NCBI GenBank assembly: GCA_018828385.1
Contig: JAHJVE010000008.1
Span: 248,001 to 312,000, forward strand
Source: Gammaproteobacteria bacterium
Lineage (GTDB): Bacteria; Pseudomonadota; Gammaproteobacteria; Burkholderiales; Rhodocyclaceae
Reading direction: 5' to 3'
Length of the DNA stretch: 64,000 bases
Shown here in pieces: positions 25,214 through 33,731 of the stretch. The stretch's first letter is position 1; each line of letters opens with the position of its first letter. Position numbers and translations under genes: made by a program. Under the pieces are notes generated by a model. It saw nothing but the letters and a program-made list of their open reading frames with translations, was not told where the DNA came from and did no database searches.

Positions 25214-25591
25214 TCAGGCCTCGGCGACCTGAAAATCGATGGCCGGGCCGTTGGCGACGATGTCCTTGACGGCGCAGTGGGCGATGCTGGCGAGGATTTT
25301 TTCCTTTTGTTCGGCCGTGAAATGCTCGGGGAAACGCACGTCGGTCTTGAACTTGGCCAGCGATAGCGGGCCGCTCGGGCCGGCGAAGGGTTTGCAGCCG
25401 ATTTCGATGCCGGCGGCCGGCACGCCGAGTTCCTTGCAGGCTTTCTTGGCATAGACGGCGGCGCACGCCGCGAGCGAGGCGTAGAAGGCTTCGAGTGGGT
25501 TCATGAGCGAGCCATTCACGGCATAGCTGGCTTCGTGTTTGGCGCTGCTCACCTTGATGAGCGGGGAGTTGTCGACGACGGTTGAGTACAT
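25214..25591 (-). CDS. OsmC-family peroxide reductase-like protein
   Basis: 125 residues. It shows the OsmC layout: MNPLEAFYASLAACAAVYAKKAC (first redox Cys region on the long helix) and ILASIAHCAVKD (second Cys), with the strand GIEIGCKPFAG between. OsmC/Ohr proteins reduce organic hydroperoxides with a Cys pair. It is at the short end for the family (YhfA-like subgroup), so the substrate is uncertain. Confidence 0.8.
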   Translation of the reverse strand: MYSTVVDNSPLIKVSSAKHEASYAVNGSLMNPLEAFYASLAACAAVYAKKACKELGVPAAGIEIGCKPFAGPSGPLSLAKFKTDVRFPEHFTAEQKEKILASIAHCAVKDIVANGPAIDFQVAEA

Positions 25592-25683
25592 GCTGATCTG
25601 CCTTGGTTTCGTTATGGGTCGCGTTGAAAACGGAATATCAACGTTCGCTTATATGTTAAACCTCCCGGTCGTTCGGCGCAAAA

Positions 25684-25715
25684 AAAAGACCGCCCGGACA
25701 AGCCGGCGGTCTTTT
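25684..25715 (-). terminator. Rho-independent terminator after argH
   Basis: Stem AAAAGACCGCC/GGCGGTCTTTT with a ten-base loop, 18 bp beyond the argH stop. Symmetric tails make it work in both directions. Confidence 0.85.
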
Positions 25716-25732
25716 CGCTGGGCCTTGGCGAA

Positions 25733-27121
25733 TCAGCCGAGACGCTGACGGGCGCGGGCGATGGCGGCCTTGACCTGGGCCGGGGCGGTGCCGCCCATGT
25801 GGTTGCGGCTGGCCAGCGAACCTTCTACGGTCAACACGGAAAATACGTCGTTTTCGATCAGCGGCGAGAATTGGCGGAGTTCTTCCAGCGTCAGGCCGGG
25901 CAGGTCGACGCCCTTGAATTCGGCCGCCTTGACGGCGTGGCCGACGGCTTCGTGGGCATCGCGGAAAGGCAGGCCCTTCTTGGTCAGGTAGTCGGCGAGG
26001 TCGGTGGCGGTGGCGAAGCCCTGGGTCAGCGCGGCTTTCATGTTGTCGGCGCGGACGGTGATGCCGCCAGCCATGTCGGCGAAGATGCGCAGGGTGTCGG
26101 TCACCGTGTCGACGGCATCGAACAGCGGTTCCTTGTCTTCCTGGTTGTCCTTGTTGTAGGCCAGCGGTTGCGACTTCATGAGGGTCAGCAGGCTCATCAG
26201 CTGGCCATAGACGCGGCCGGTCTTGCCACGGGCCAGTTCCGGAACGTCTGGATTCTTCTTCTGCGGCATGATCGACGAGCCGGTGCAGAATCGGTCGGCG
26301 ATCTGGATGAAGCCGACGCGCGGGCTCATCCACATGACCAGTTCTTCGGACAGGCGGCTGATGTGCATCATGAGCAGGGCGCAGGCCGAAGTGAATTCGA
26401 TGGCGAAGTCGCGGTCGGAAACGGCATCGAGCGAGTTCTCGCAGACGCCTTCGAAGCCGAGCTGTTCGGCGACGAATTCGCGGTCGATCGGGTAGGTCGT
26501 GCCGGCCAGCGCGGCGGCGCCGAGCGGCAGGCGGGCGACGCGCTTGCGGCAGTCGGCATAGCGCTCGGCATCGCGGCCGAACATTTCGAAATAGGCCAGC
26601 ATGTGGTGGCCGAAAGTCACCGGCTGGGCGACCTGGAGGTGGGTGAAGCCGGGCATGGCCGTCGCCGCTTCCTTCTCGGCCAGATCGACCAGGGCGCTGC
26701 GGAAAGCCTTGATCAGGACGAGGATGTCGTCGATCGAGTCGCGCAGGTAGAGGCGGATGTCGGTGGCTACCTGGTCGTTGCGCGAGCGGCCGGTGTGCAG
26801 GCGCTTGCCGGCGTCGCCGACGAGTGCGGTCAGGCGCTTCTCGATGTTGAGGTGCACGTCTTCGAGGTCGAGCGACCATTCGAACTGGCCCGACTCGATT
26901 TCTTCGCTGACGATGGCCATGCCGCGTTCGATGTCGGCCAGGTCGGTGGCGGCGATGATGCCCTGTTTGGCCAGCATCCGGGCGTGGGCCAGCGAGCCGC
27001 GGATGTCCTGGCGCCACATGCGCTGGTCGAAATCGACCGAGGCGGTGTAACGTTTGACGAGATCGGAAACCGGCTCGGAGAAGCGTCCGGCCCAAGTGTA
27101 TTGATTGGCGTTGGAAGTCAT
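25733..27121 (-). CDS. argH: Argininosuccinate lyase
   Basis: 462 residues, normal length. It cleaves argininosuccinate to arginine and fumarate, the last step of arginine synthesis. The family signature [11 protein letters not shown] is present (about residue 280), as is [12 protein letters not shown] near residue 115. It is divergent from the algZ-like sensor gene, a linkage also seen in Pseudomonas and relatives. A degenerate copy of the dispersed repeat falls at 25823-25847, encoding part of [15 protein letters not shown]. Confidence 0.97.
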   Translation of the reverse strand: MTSNANQYTWAGRFSEPVSDLVKRYTASVDFDQRMWRQDIRGSLAHARMLAKQGIIAATDLADIERGMAIVSEEIESGQFEWSLDLEDVHLNIEKRLTALVGDAGKRLHTGRSRNDQVATDIRLYLRDSIDDILVLIKAFRSALVDLAEKEAATAMPGFTHLQVAQPVTFGHHMLAYFEMFGRDAERYADCRKRVARLPLGAAALAGTTYPIDREFVAEQLGFEGVCENSLDAVSDRDFAIEFTSACALLMMHISRLSEELVMWMSPRVGFIQIADRFCTGSSIMPQKKNPDVPELARGKTGRVYGQLMSLLTLMKSQPLAYNKDNQEDKEPLFDAVDTVTDTLRIFADMAGGITVRADNMKAALTQGFATATDLADYLTKKGLPFRDAHEAVGHAVKAAEFKGVDLPGLTLEELRQFSPLIENDVFSVLTVEGSLASRNHMGGTAPAQVKAAIARARQRLG

Positions 27122-27178
27122 GACTGTGGTCTAGAATGGGGCAAATCGGCGACGAATTTGGAGCAAATCCGCACAAAG

Positions 27179-28204
27179 ATGACAAGTATACGGCACTTTC
27201 CCGCAACCCACCCCTTGCCCGACTGGCGCAATTTCGGCGTCATGCTCCGCGTCCTGCTCGGCATCAACCTGCTGGCCGGCCTTGCTGCGCTCGTCCAGGC
27301 CCCTGATCTGGCCGGTTGGGCCGGGCGTTACGTTGAGCTGGCGGCGGTGGTGCAGCCGCTGTTGCTGGTCGGTCTCGGGCTCTTGTCGCTGTTGCGCGAT
27401 GCCTTGTGGCGCCTGCCACTGCGTCTCGGTCAAGGCTGCGTGCTCGGCTTGGTCGCGGCCATCTCGGCCGGGCTGTTTTTCTACACCGCCTCGCTCGGGC
27501 TGGCCGAGGGCGGCAGCGTATGGCGTTTCGTCCTGCTCAGCATGGCCGCCACGGCCTTGTTGCTGGTCTATTTCGACCTGCGTTCGCGGGCCTTCTCGCC
27601 GGCGCTCAGCGAAGCGCGGCTGGCCGCCCTCAACGCCCGCATCCGGCCGCATTTCCTGTTCAATTCGCTCAATGCCGTGCTGTCGCTGATCCGCGCCCGG
27701 CCGCAGCAGGCCGAGGCGGCGCTCGAGTCGCTCTCCGACCTGTTTCGCGCCGCCATGCGCGACCCCGGCGAGATGGTCAGCCTGGCCGACGAAATCGCCC
27801 TCGGCAAGCAATATCTCGAGCTCGAAACCCTGCGCCTGGGCGAACGTCTTACGGTCGACTGGAAAATCGGCCCGATTTCGCTGGATCTGCCGATCCCGCC
27901 GCTCATGCTCCAGCCGCTGCTCGAAAATGCGGTTTATCACGGCATCGAGCCGGCGCCGGAGGGGGGCACGGTGCGCATCGCCATTGAACAGCGCGGCCAG
28001 GAGCTGCGCGTCTCGGTGGCCAACCCGACCGTCGGTCTGGTTCAGCATGCCGCTGGCAACCAGATCGCCGTGGCCAATATCCGCGAGCGGCTGGCCTTGT
28101 ATTACGATCTCGAAGCCCGTCTGGAAATCGAAACCGGCGATCACACCTACGAGGTTCGCATCATCCTGCCATGCCAACGCCGCCAGCCCACCACACCCCG
28201 CTGA
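27179..28204 (+). CDS. algZ: LytS/AlgZ-type sensor histidine kinase
   Basis: 341 residues from ATG at 27179 (MTSIRHFPATHPLPDW); a later ATG at 27242 is possible. Four membrane spans occupy about residues 20-150. The His_kinase domain of the LytS family follows: RPHFLFNSLNAVLSLI with the phosphorylated His, then the ATP-binding LLENAVYHG and ANIRERLALYYD. Its stop overlaps the response-regulator start by 34 bases. In Pseudomonas the AlgZ/AlgR pair controls alginate, type IV pili and virulence. The symbol is by analogy and context. Confidence 0.8.
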   Translation: MTSIRHFPATHPLPDWRNFGVMLRVLLGINLLAGLAALVQAPDLAGWAGRYVELAAVVQPLLLVGLGLLSLLRDALWRLPLRLGQGCVLGLVAAISAGLFFYTASLGLAEGGSVWRFVLLSMAATALLLVYFDLRSRAFSPALSEARLAALNARIRPHFLFNSLNAVLSLIRARPQQAEAALESLSDLFRAAMRDPGEMVSLADEIALGKQYLELETLRLGERLTVDWKIGPISLDLPIPPLMLQPLLENAVYHGIEPAPEGGTVRIAIEQRGQELRVSVANPTVGLVQHAAGNQIAVANIRERLALYYDLEARLEIETGDHTYEVRIILPCQRRQPTTPR

Positions 28205-28956
28205 AGATTCTCCTCGTCGATGACGAGCCGCTGGCCCGCGACCGGCTGCGCGCCCTGCTGTCCGACATTGCCGGGCAACTGCCGAGCGAGGTGGTCGGCG
28301 AGGCCGGCAACGGCCTGGCGGCGCTCGATATCCTGCGCGACAAGCCGGTCGACGTCGTGCTTGCCGACATCCGCATGCCGGGCATGGACGGCATCGAACT
28401 GGCCTCCCACCTCGGTCGTCTCGAAAAGCCGCCGGCCGTCATCTTCACCACGGCCTACGACAACTACGCCGTGCAGGCCTTCGACCTCAACGCCGTCGAT
28501 TACCTGCTCAAGCCGGTGCGTACCCAGCGCCTGCTCGCCGCCCTGCAGAAGGTCCCCGGGCAGCAACCCGATGCCGCGTTGCTCGCCGGCATCGGCCACG
28601 AAATGCGCGGCACCGGCCGCACTCATCTTTCCTGTCACGAACGCGGTCGCTTGCTGCTCGTGCCGGTTGGCGAAGTGCTCTATTTCAAGGCCGATCTCAA
28701 ATACGTGACGGCCCGGACTGTCGAGCGCGAATATCTGCTCGACGACACGCTGGCCCATCTCGAGGTCGAATTCGCTGAGCGTTTCCTGCGCCTGCACCGT
28801 GCTGTGCTCGTCGCCAAATCGGCGCTGGCCGGTTTCGAGAAGGCGGCCGGCGACGATGCCGAAGCCTACGGCTGGGCCTTGCTGCGCGGCGTGCCGGAAA
28901 AGCTCCCGGTCAGCCGCCGGCTTTGGGTGCCGGCCAAGGCAGCGCTGGCGGCTTGA
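28171..28956 (+). CDS. algR: LytTR-type response regulator, AlgR-like
   Basis: 261 residues. REC domain ILLVDDEPLARDRLRALL with phosphoacceptor Asp in VLADIRMPGMDG; LytTR DNA-binding domain at about residues 150-250 (CHERGRLLLVPVGEVLYFKADLKYVTARTVEREYLLDDTL...FLRLHRAVLV). Translationally coupled to the sensor. The usual downstream partner hemC is 8.7 kb away here. Confidence 0.85.
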   Translation: MPTPPAHHTPLKILLVDDEPLARDRLRALLSDIAGQLPSEVVGEAGNGLAALDILRDKPVDVVLADIRMPGMDGIELASHLGRLEKPPAVIFTTAYDNYAVQAFDLNAVDYLLKPVRTQRLLAALQKVPGQQPDAALLAGIGHEMRGTGRTHLSCHERGRLLLVPVGEVLYFKADLKYVTARTVEREYLLDDTLAHLEVEFAERFLRLHRAVLVAKSALAGFEKAAGDDAEAYGWALLRGVPEKLPVSRRLWVPAKAALAA

Positions 28957-28983
28957 TCGCCCCGAACGGCGGGCAACACCGGG

Positions 28984-29829
28984 CTAGGTCGTGACCAGCT
29001 TGATGTGCGGGAAGGGAATCTCGATGCCGGCCCGGTCGAAGTGTTGCTTGGCGCGGCGCAAATATTCCCGGCGTACCGCCCATTGGGCGTTGGGGGCAAC
29101 GCGGAAGCGGCAACGGATAATGACCGAGGAGTCGGCCCACTGCTCAACGCCGGCGATTTCCAGTGGGTCGAGAATCAGCGGCGCGAACTCGGCATCCTGA
29201 CGCAGGTTTTCACCAACGGCATGCATTTCGGCGATGACCCGGTCGATGTCTTCGCCGTAGGCAACGCCCAGATCGACGACGGCGTAGGCGTAACCCAGGC
29301 TCATGTTGGTGACCACGGTGATCTGGCCGTTCGGTACATAATGAACGTTCCCTGAGTAGTCGCGCAGGCGGAGATAGCGCAAGGTCAGTTCTTCGACCGC
29401 GCCGGTCTTGCCGCCGGCCTCGACGACATCGCCGATGCGGATCTGGTTTTCCAGCAACAGGAAAAAGCCGGTGAAATAGTCCTTGACCAGACTTTGCGCA
29501 CCGAAACCGATGGCGATGCCGGCCACACCGGCGGCTCCGAGCAGGGGTGCGACCGAGATGCCGAATTCGCCGAGAATGAGCAGGACGGTGACGACGCTGA
29601 CGGCCACTGTCAATGCGTAGCGCAGGACGCGCGACAGGGTGCGTACCCGCTGCATGCCTTCGAGCGATTCCTGCTGTCGGGCGATTGCTTCGCGCAGTCG
29701 CGGGGCGAGTCTGGCGATCAGACTTTGGGCGATGAGGGCGAGGGTGATGATCAGGGCAATGCGCAGGGGAGTAGCGAATTGAAGCAGGGCTTCCGGGACG
29801 GATTCGGTGTTGATATGCAGAGCTCCCAA
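28984..29829 (-). CDS. Small-conductance mechanosensitive channel, MscS family
   Basis: 281 residues. Membrane spans at about 20-40, 65-85 and 90-115; the third carries the Gly/Ala-rich pore helix GAAGVAGIAIGFGAQSLVKDYFTGFFLL, hallmark of MscS. The cytoplasmic beta domain follows (IRIGDVVEAGGKTGAVEELTLRYLRLRDYSGNVHYVPNG). It opens on osmotic downshock to release solutes. It sits opposite the glucosylglycerol gene across a shared regulatory region, so the two neighbours handle opposite sides of osmotic stress. Confidence 0.9.
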   Translation of the reverse strand: MGALHINTESVPEALLQFATPLRIALIITLALIAQSLIARLAPRLREAIARQQESLEGMQRVRTLSRVLRYALTVAVSVVTVLLILGEFGISVAPLLGAAGVAGIAIGFGAQSLVKDYFTGFFLLLENQIRIGDVVEAGGKTGAVEELTLRYLRLRDYSGNVHYVPNGQITVVTNMSLGYAYAVVDLGVAYGEDIDRVIAEMHAVGENLRQDAEFAPLILDPLEIAGVEQWADSSVIIRCRFRVAPNAQWAVRREYLRRAKQHFDRAGIEIPFPHIKLVTT

Positions 29830-29937
29830 GGCTGAAAATTAAATTTGTTTTTAACGTAATTTCAAGACGTTAAATTTCACGAATTGAAAAATTGTATTGT
29901 AAATCAATGCGATGATGTGTTACGGTTTGTTACTCGC

Positions 29938-29966
29938 TGATTAACTGAATTGTTAATCAATATAAT
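29938..29966 (+). promoter_or_regulatory. Promoter and operator candidate before ggpPS
   Basis: A perfect inverted repeat TGATTAAC-N6-GTTAATCA (29938-29959) directly followed by TATAAT (29961-29966). The site covers the -35 position, which would suit a repressor or a Class II activator. The whole 29830-30000 stretch is strikingly AT-rich relative to its surroundings, and also holds TTAACGT-N9-ACGTTAA. Confidence 0.5.
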
Positions 29967-30047
29967 TTCCGGGGGCTTTGCTCCCCCGGCAGATCGACAT
30001 CCTGCCGACCTTCGGTTGGCCGTAAGCGATGTCAAGGAGTAACCCGC

Positions 30048-32288
30048 ATGTTGTTAGCAACCGATCTCGATGGAACTTTCCTGGGCGGTCTGGCCGAGCA
30101 TCGCCAGAGCCTTTATCAACTCATCGCCGGCAGTCAGGACGTGCAGCTGGTCTTCGTCACCGGGCGCGGGCTGGAGGCGGTGATGCCCATCCTCTCCGAC
30201 CCCGCCGTGCCGATTCCCGACTACATCATTTGCGACGTCGGCGGCACGGTGGTCGAGGGCGGCACCTTGCAGCCGGTGCAGCCGCTGCAGGCCGAGATCG
30301 ATCAACGCTGGCCGGGGGAACATGTGGTGGCCGAAGCCATGCGGCGATTCGCCGAACTTGAGCGCCAGGAGGTGCCGCAACAGCGACGCTGCTCCTATTT
30401 CTGCCACAGCGATGCCGTGACGCCCGAACTGACCGATGTGGCAGAGGCGCTCAATTGCGAGGTGCTGTACTCGGACAGCCGTTATCTCGACATCCTGCCG
30501 AAGGGCATCAGCAAGGGCAGCACCTTGCTGCGCCTGGCCGATCATCTCGGGCTCGATCACAGCCGTATCCTGGTTGCCGGCGATACCCTGAACGACCTGT
30601 CAATGTACGAAGCCGGCTTCCAGGGCGTCTGTGTCGGTCAATCCGAAGCTGCCCTGCTTGAAGCCACCCGCAACATGCCGAATGTCCTGCAGGCCGAAGA
30701 TGCAGGCTGTGGCGGCATCCTTCAGGCCATCCTGCATTTCGGCTTGCTCGCCCAGGATTACGTAACGGGGTCGGCGGAAGCTGCGGCCGTCGGGCGCGCC
30801 GATCTGGTCATGGTCTACCACCGCCTGCCCTACGAGGAGCAGCGCATCAACGGGCGTATCGTGCAGCGCCGGCCGAAGTCGCCGAACGGCATCATCCCCT
30901 CGTTGCTGTCTTTTTTCAGTGCCGGGAAGCGCGGCTCCTGGGTGGCCTGGAGCGTGCATGACGAGGCCAACGATCCGCCCTTCGAAGTGCACACCAAGGT
31001 TGACGCCAAGGCCTATCCGGGGCTGGTCGCAGCGCGGGTGGCGCTCAGCGCGGAAGAGGTGGAAATCTTCTACAAGCGCTTCTCGAAGGAGGCGTTCTGG
31101 CCAACCCTGCATACCTTCTGGGAGCGGGCGATTTTCCGCGAGGAGGACTGGAAGGTGTTTCTTGCGGTCAACCGGAAATTTGCCGAAAGAACCGCCGCCG
31201 AGGCCGCCGAGGGCGCCACCGTCTGGCTGCATGACTACAACCTGTGGATGGTGCCGGCGGCCCTGCGCGAGTTGCGCCCCGACCTGAAGATCGCCTTTTT
31301 CCACCACACCTATTTCCCGTCGGCCGATGCCTTCAACGTGCTGCCGTGGCGGCGCGAGATCGTCGGCAGCCTGCTCCAGTGCGATTACATCGGCTTCCAC
31401 ATTCCGCGCCAGGCCGAGAATTTTGTCGATGTGGCCGGTGGCGTCGCCTCGCTCAGCATTGTCGAGCGCAAGGCGTGTGCGCCGCGCTTCCTGAGTTTCG
31501 GTTGCGCCGTCGGGCTCGATACGATGACCACCCAGATCGAGGTGCATGGCCGCCGCATCGGGCTCGGCGCCCACCCGGTCGGTCTCGATCTGGAGCGCAT
31601 TCGCCGGGCCCTGGCCGATCACCGGACGCCGGGGCGGCGCGAGGCGATCCGCAAGGAGTTTGCCGACAAGCGTCTGGTCATCTCCATCGAGCGCCTGGAT
31701 TACACCAAGGGCACGCTGGAGAAAATCCGCGCCTTCGGCGATCTGCTGGCCACTTCGCCGGAACTGCGCGGCAAGGTGTCGCTGGTCGTCGTCTGCGTCC
31801 CGGCCGCCAAGGAAATGACTATTTACGACGAGCTGCAGGGGCAGATCGAGCAGGCGGTCGGCTCTGTCAATGGCCAGTTCAACGAAGTCGGCTGGTCGCC
31901 GATCCGCTTCTTCTTCCGTCCCCTCCCCTTCGAGGAGGTCGTCGCCTGGTACGCCGAGGCCGACATCTGCTGGATCACGCCGCTGCGCGACGGGCTGAAT
32001 CTGGTCTGCAAGGAATACGTGGCCACCCAGGGCCAGGTCGACGGCGACGGCGTACTGGTCTTGTCCGAGTTCGCCGGTGCGGCTGCCGAGCTGCACGGTG
32101 CCGTGCTGACCAATCCGCACGACCCGGCCGATCTGCGCGAACGCCTGCGTCAGGCGCTGGACATGGAGCGCGGTGAGCGCGAGGCGCGATTGCGCGGCCT
32201 GTACGACATCGTCCAGCACAACGACATCGATCGCTGGGGGCGCGAGTTCCTCGAGGCGGTGGCGGCGGTGCCGTCGAGAGCCGCGTAG
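30048..32288 (+). CDS. ggpPS: Glucosylglycerol-phosphate phosphatase/synthase fusion
   Basis: 746 residues in two enzymes. Residues 1-245 are a HAD phosphatase: LATDLDGTFLGG (motif I), FVTGRG (motif II), LPKGISKGSTLL and AGDTLNDLSM (motif IV). Residues 250-745 are a GT20 glycosyltransferase: MVYHRLPYEE, KSPNGIIP, WLHDYNLWMVP, FFHHTYFPS, ISIERLDYTKG, TPLRDGLNLVCKEYVA. The N-terminal phosphatase and KSPNGIIP motif match fused glucosylglycerol enzymes of Pseudomonas and relatives rather than OtsA/OtsB. It makes the compatible solute glucosylglycerol from ADP-glucose and glycerol-3-phosphate. Trehalose-6-phosphate synthesis is the alternative. A repeat copy lies at 31162-31185 inside VNRKFAERT. 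Confidence 0.8.
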   Translation: MLLATDLDGTFLGGLAEHRQSLYQLIAGSQDVQLVFVTGRGLEAVMPILSDPAVPIPDYIICDVGGTVVEGGTLQPVQPLQAEIDQRWPGEHVVAEAMRRFAELERQEVPQQRRCSYFCHSDAVTPELTDVAEALNCEVLYSDSRYLDILPKGISKGSTLLRLADHLGLDHSRILVAGDTLNDLSMYEAGFQGVCVGQSEAALLEATRNMPNVLQAEDAGCGGILQAILHFGLLAQDYVTGSAEAAAVGRADLVMVYHRLPYEEQRINGRIVQRRPKSPNGIIPSLLSFFSAGKRGSWVAWSVHDEANDPPFEVHTKVDAKAYPGLVAARVALSAEEVEIFYKRFSKEAFWPTLHTFWERAIFREEDWKVFLAVNRKFAERTAAEAAEGATVWLHDYNLWMVPAALRELRPDLKIAFFHHTYFPSADAFNVLPWRREIVGSLLQCDYIGFHIPRQAENFVDVAGGVASLSIVERKACAPRFLSFGCAVGLDTMTTQIEVHGRRIGLGAHPVGLDLERIRRALADHRTPGRREAIRKEFADKRLVISIERLDYTKGTLEKIRAFGDLLATSPELRGKVSLVVVCVPAAKEMTIYDELQGQIEQAVGSVNGQFNEVGWSPIRFFFRPLPFEEVVAWYAEADICWITPLRDGLNLVCKEYVATQGQVDGDGVLVLSEFAGAAAELHGAVLTNPHDPADLRERLRQALDMERGEREARLRGLYDIVQHNDIDRWGREFLEAVAAVPSRAA
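31162..31185 (+). repeat. Dispersed repeat, intragenic in ggpPS
   Basis: TTGCGGTCAACCGGAAATTT then GCCG, in frame, encoding LAVNRKFAE in a poorly conserved helix of the GT20 domain. Confidence 0.55.
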
Positions 32289-32291
32289 GTT

Positions 32292-32324
32292 CCTGCGGTC
32301 AACCGGAAAAAACGGCCAATTTCA
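32292..32324 (+). repeat. Dispersed repeat, copy after ggpPS
   Basis: CCTGCGGTCAACCGG plus A-run and GGCC, beginning four bases after the ggpPS stop; full-length apart from the tail. Confidence 0.75.
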
Positions 32325-32475
32325 CAAGGCCGTCTGGCCATCGGGGCACGGTGCGGTTGACTGCGCCGTACCCCGCTAGCATGAACTCTCGCTACAATGC
32401 GGAACGCCCGAGGCCGGCCGAGATTTCGCGGATCGGCCGGGCGGCCATTCCGTCAATCCGTCGAGCGTGTTTTCC

Positions 32476-32997
32476 ATGAGCCGAATCTGCCCCCATTGCA
32501 ACTATGCCCGCCAGCCCGCCGATGAGGCGCCCGACTGGCAGTGCCCGTCCTGCGCCCGGGCCTACCTCAAGGCCGGCGCTTCACTGCCGCCGGAAAGTCT
32601 GCGCCAGTATGGTCCGGCGACCGTCCCGACAAATCGCGGCGGCCTCGGCAAGTGGTTGCTGATTCTGCTCGTCCTGGGCGCTGCCTTCTGGTTCGGCCGG
32701 CCGCTCTGGCAACAGCGCGGCCTCCCGGCCGGACTGGTGGTTGCCTCCAGCGAACAGCCGGCCGTCGTGCTCTACGCGACGAGCTGGTGCGGCTACTGCA
32801 AGATGACGCGCGAGTTCTTTGCCAGCAACGGCATCCGCTATACCGAAGAAGACATCGAGCAAAGCTCGACGGCGCTCCAGCAACACCGCAAGCTGGGTGG
32901 CAACGGGGTGCCCCTCATCGTCGTCGGCGACGAGGTGGTCAAGGGCTGGAACGAGCAGGCCTTGCGCCAGTTGCTCGGGCCGTGGCTACGGAGCTGA
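32476..32997 (+). CDS. Membrane-anchored zinc-ribbon glutaredoxin-like protein
   Basis: 173 residues from ATG at 32476; a GTG three codons earlier is possible. Residues 1-30 are a zinc ribbon (CPHC...CPSC). Residues 58-80 are a membrane span (WLLILLVLGAAFWFG). Residues 95-170 are a glutaredoxin fold with a dithiol site WCGYC and the cis-Pro motif GVPLIVVGDEVVKGWN. Orientation is unclear: if the thioredoxin fold faces the periplasm it may act in protein thiol chemistry. The stop overlaps the convergent response-regulator gene by 12 bases. Confidence 0.75.
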   Translation: MSRICPHCNYARQPADEAPDWQCPSCARAYLKAGASLPPESLRQYGPATVPTNRGGLGKWLLILLVLGAAFWFGRPLWQQRGLPAGLVVASSEQPAVVLYATSWCGYCKMTREFFASNGIRYTEEDIEQSSTALQQHRKLGGNGVPLIVVGDEVVKGWNEQALRQLLGPWLRS

Positions 32998-33594
32998 GCG
33001 GCCGAGCGTAGCGACTTGCGGCGGCGCCGGCTCGGCCGGGCGCGGCTTGGCGCGCCGGGGAACGAGGTCGTCGTCGAGCAGGCGTTCGATGCGGAAAAAC
33101 ACCTCGTAGCGCGAGAAGGGCTTTTTCATGAAATCGTCGGCGCCGATCCGGGTGCCGAAGAATTGCTCCATCGCCTGTTCGTTGCCGCTCATCATGATGA
33201 GCGGGAGGTCGCGTGTCGCCGGGTCGCGGCGAATGGCGCGCAGGGCGGCAAAGCCGTTGATGCCGGGCAGCATGATGTCGAGAAAGACCAGTTCGACCGG
33301 TTGCTCGTGCAACAGGGCCAACCCGCTCTCGGCGTCGAGGGCTTCGAGCGTTTCGTAGCCGGCCGAGCGGAGAAACTTCTTGAGCACGGTGACGACGGTT
33401 TTGGAGTCGTCGATGATCAGCACGCGCGTGCCTTCGCGGGCGTTGATGCGCTCCTTGCTGCGCCGCTCGTTGATGGCCACCGGGCGGACCTCTACCGCTG
33501 GTGCGGACGCTGGCGCCGGCTGGGTGTCCGGCGGTTCGCGCCGGAACAAGGATAGGATTTTTTCGAGAATGCCCACGACAGCCCCCTGGTTCAA
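32986..33594 (-). CDS. Single-domain response regulator with N-terminal extension
   Basis: 202 residues; a GTG at 33576 (MGILEKILSLFRRE) may be the true start. A Pro/Ala-rich linker and basic segment (RRSKERINAREG) precede a REC domain: VLIIDDSKTVVTVLKKFLRSAGYE, phosphoacceptor Asp in VFLDIMLPGING, Lys in FMKKPFSRYEV. No output domain. Resembles PilG/PilH/CheY-like regulators of twitching or chemotaxis, but no partner kinase is nearby. Confidence 0.8.
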   Translation of the reverse strand: MNQGAVVGILEKILSLFRREPPDTQPAPASAPAVEVRPVAINERRSKERINAREGTRVLIIDDSKTVVTVLKKFLRSAGYETLEALDAESGLALLHEQPVELVFLDIMLPGINGFAALRAIRRDPATRDLPLIMMSGNEQAMEQFFGTRIGADDFMKKPFSRYEVFFRIERLLDDDLVPRRAKPRPAEPAPPQVATLGRSAP

Positions 33595-33731
33595 TGCAAT
33601 GCCTGGCGCCAGATATTTTTGTGGGCAGTTTCGCTGCCTGATTTTTTCTGGCTGCTTTCTTGCCGGCTATTCTAGAGCGCCGTATGCATTTGTTCTCACC
33701 TATTTGGCTCCGCTCGGGAAATATTTTGCTG

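Noticed and set aside
25799..27178. N-terminal extension of the algZ-like gene by 460 codons
   Set aside because: This part is antisense to argH; the sensor's own start at 27179 gives the family's usual length.
27849..27880. Copy of the dispersed repeat inside algZ
   Set aside because: Only the start and general pattern match, and the protein there looks normal for the family.
30600..32219. 539-codon open frame on the - strand
   Set aside because: Antisense shadow of ggpPS with no recognisable domain.
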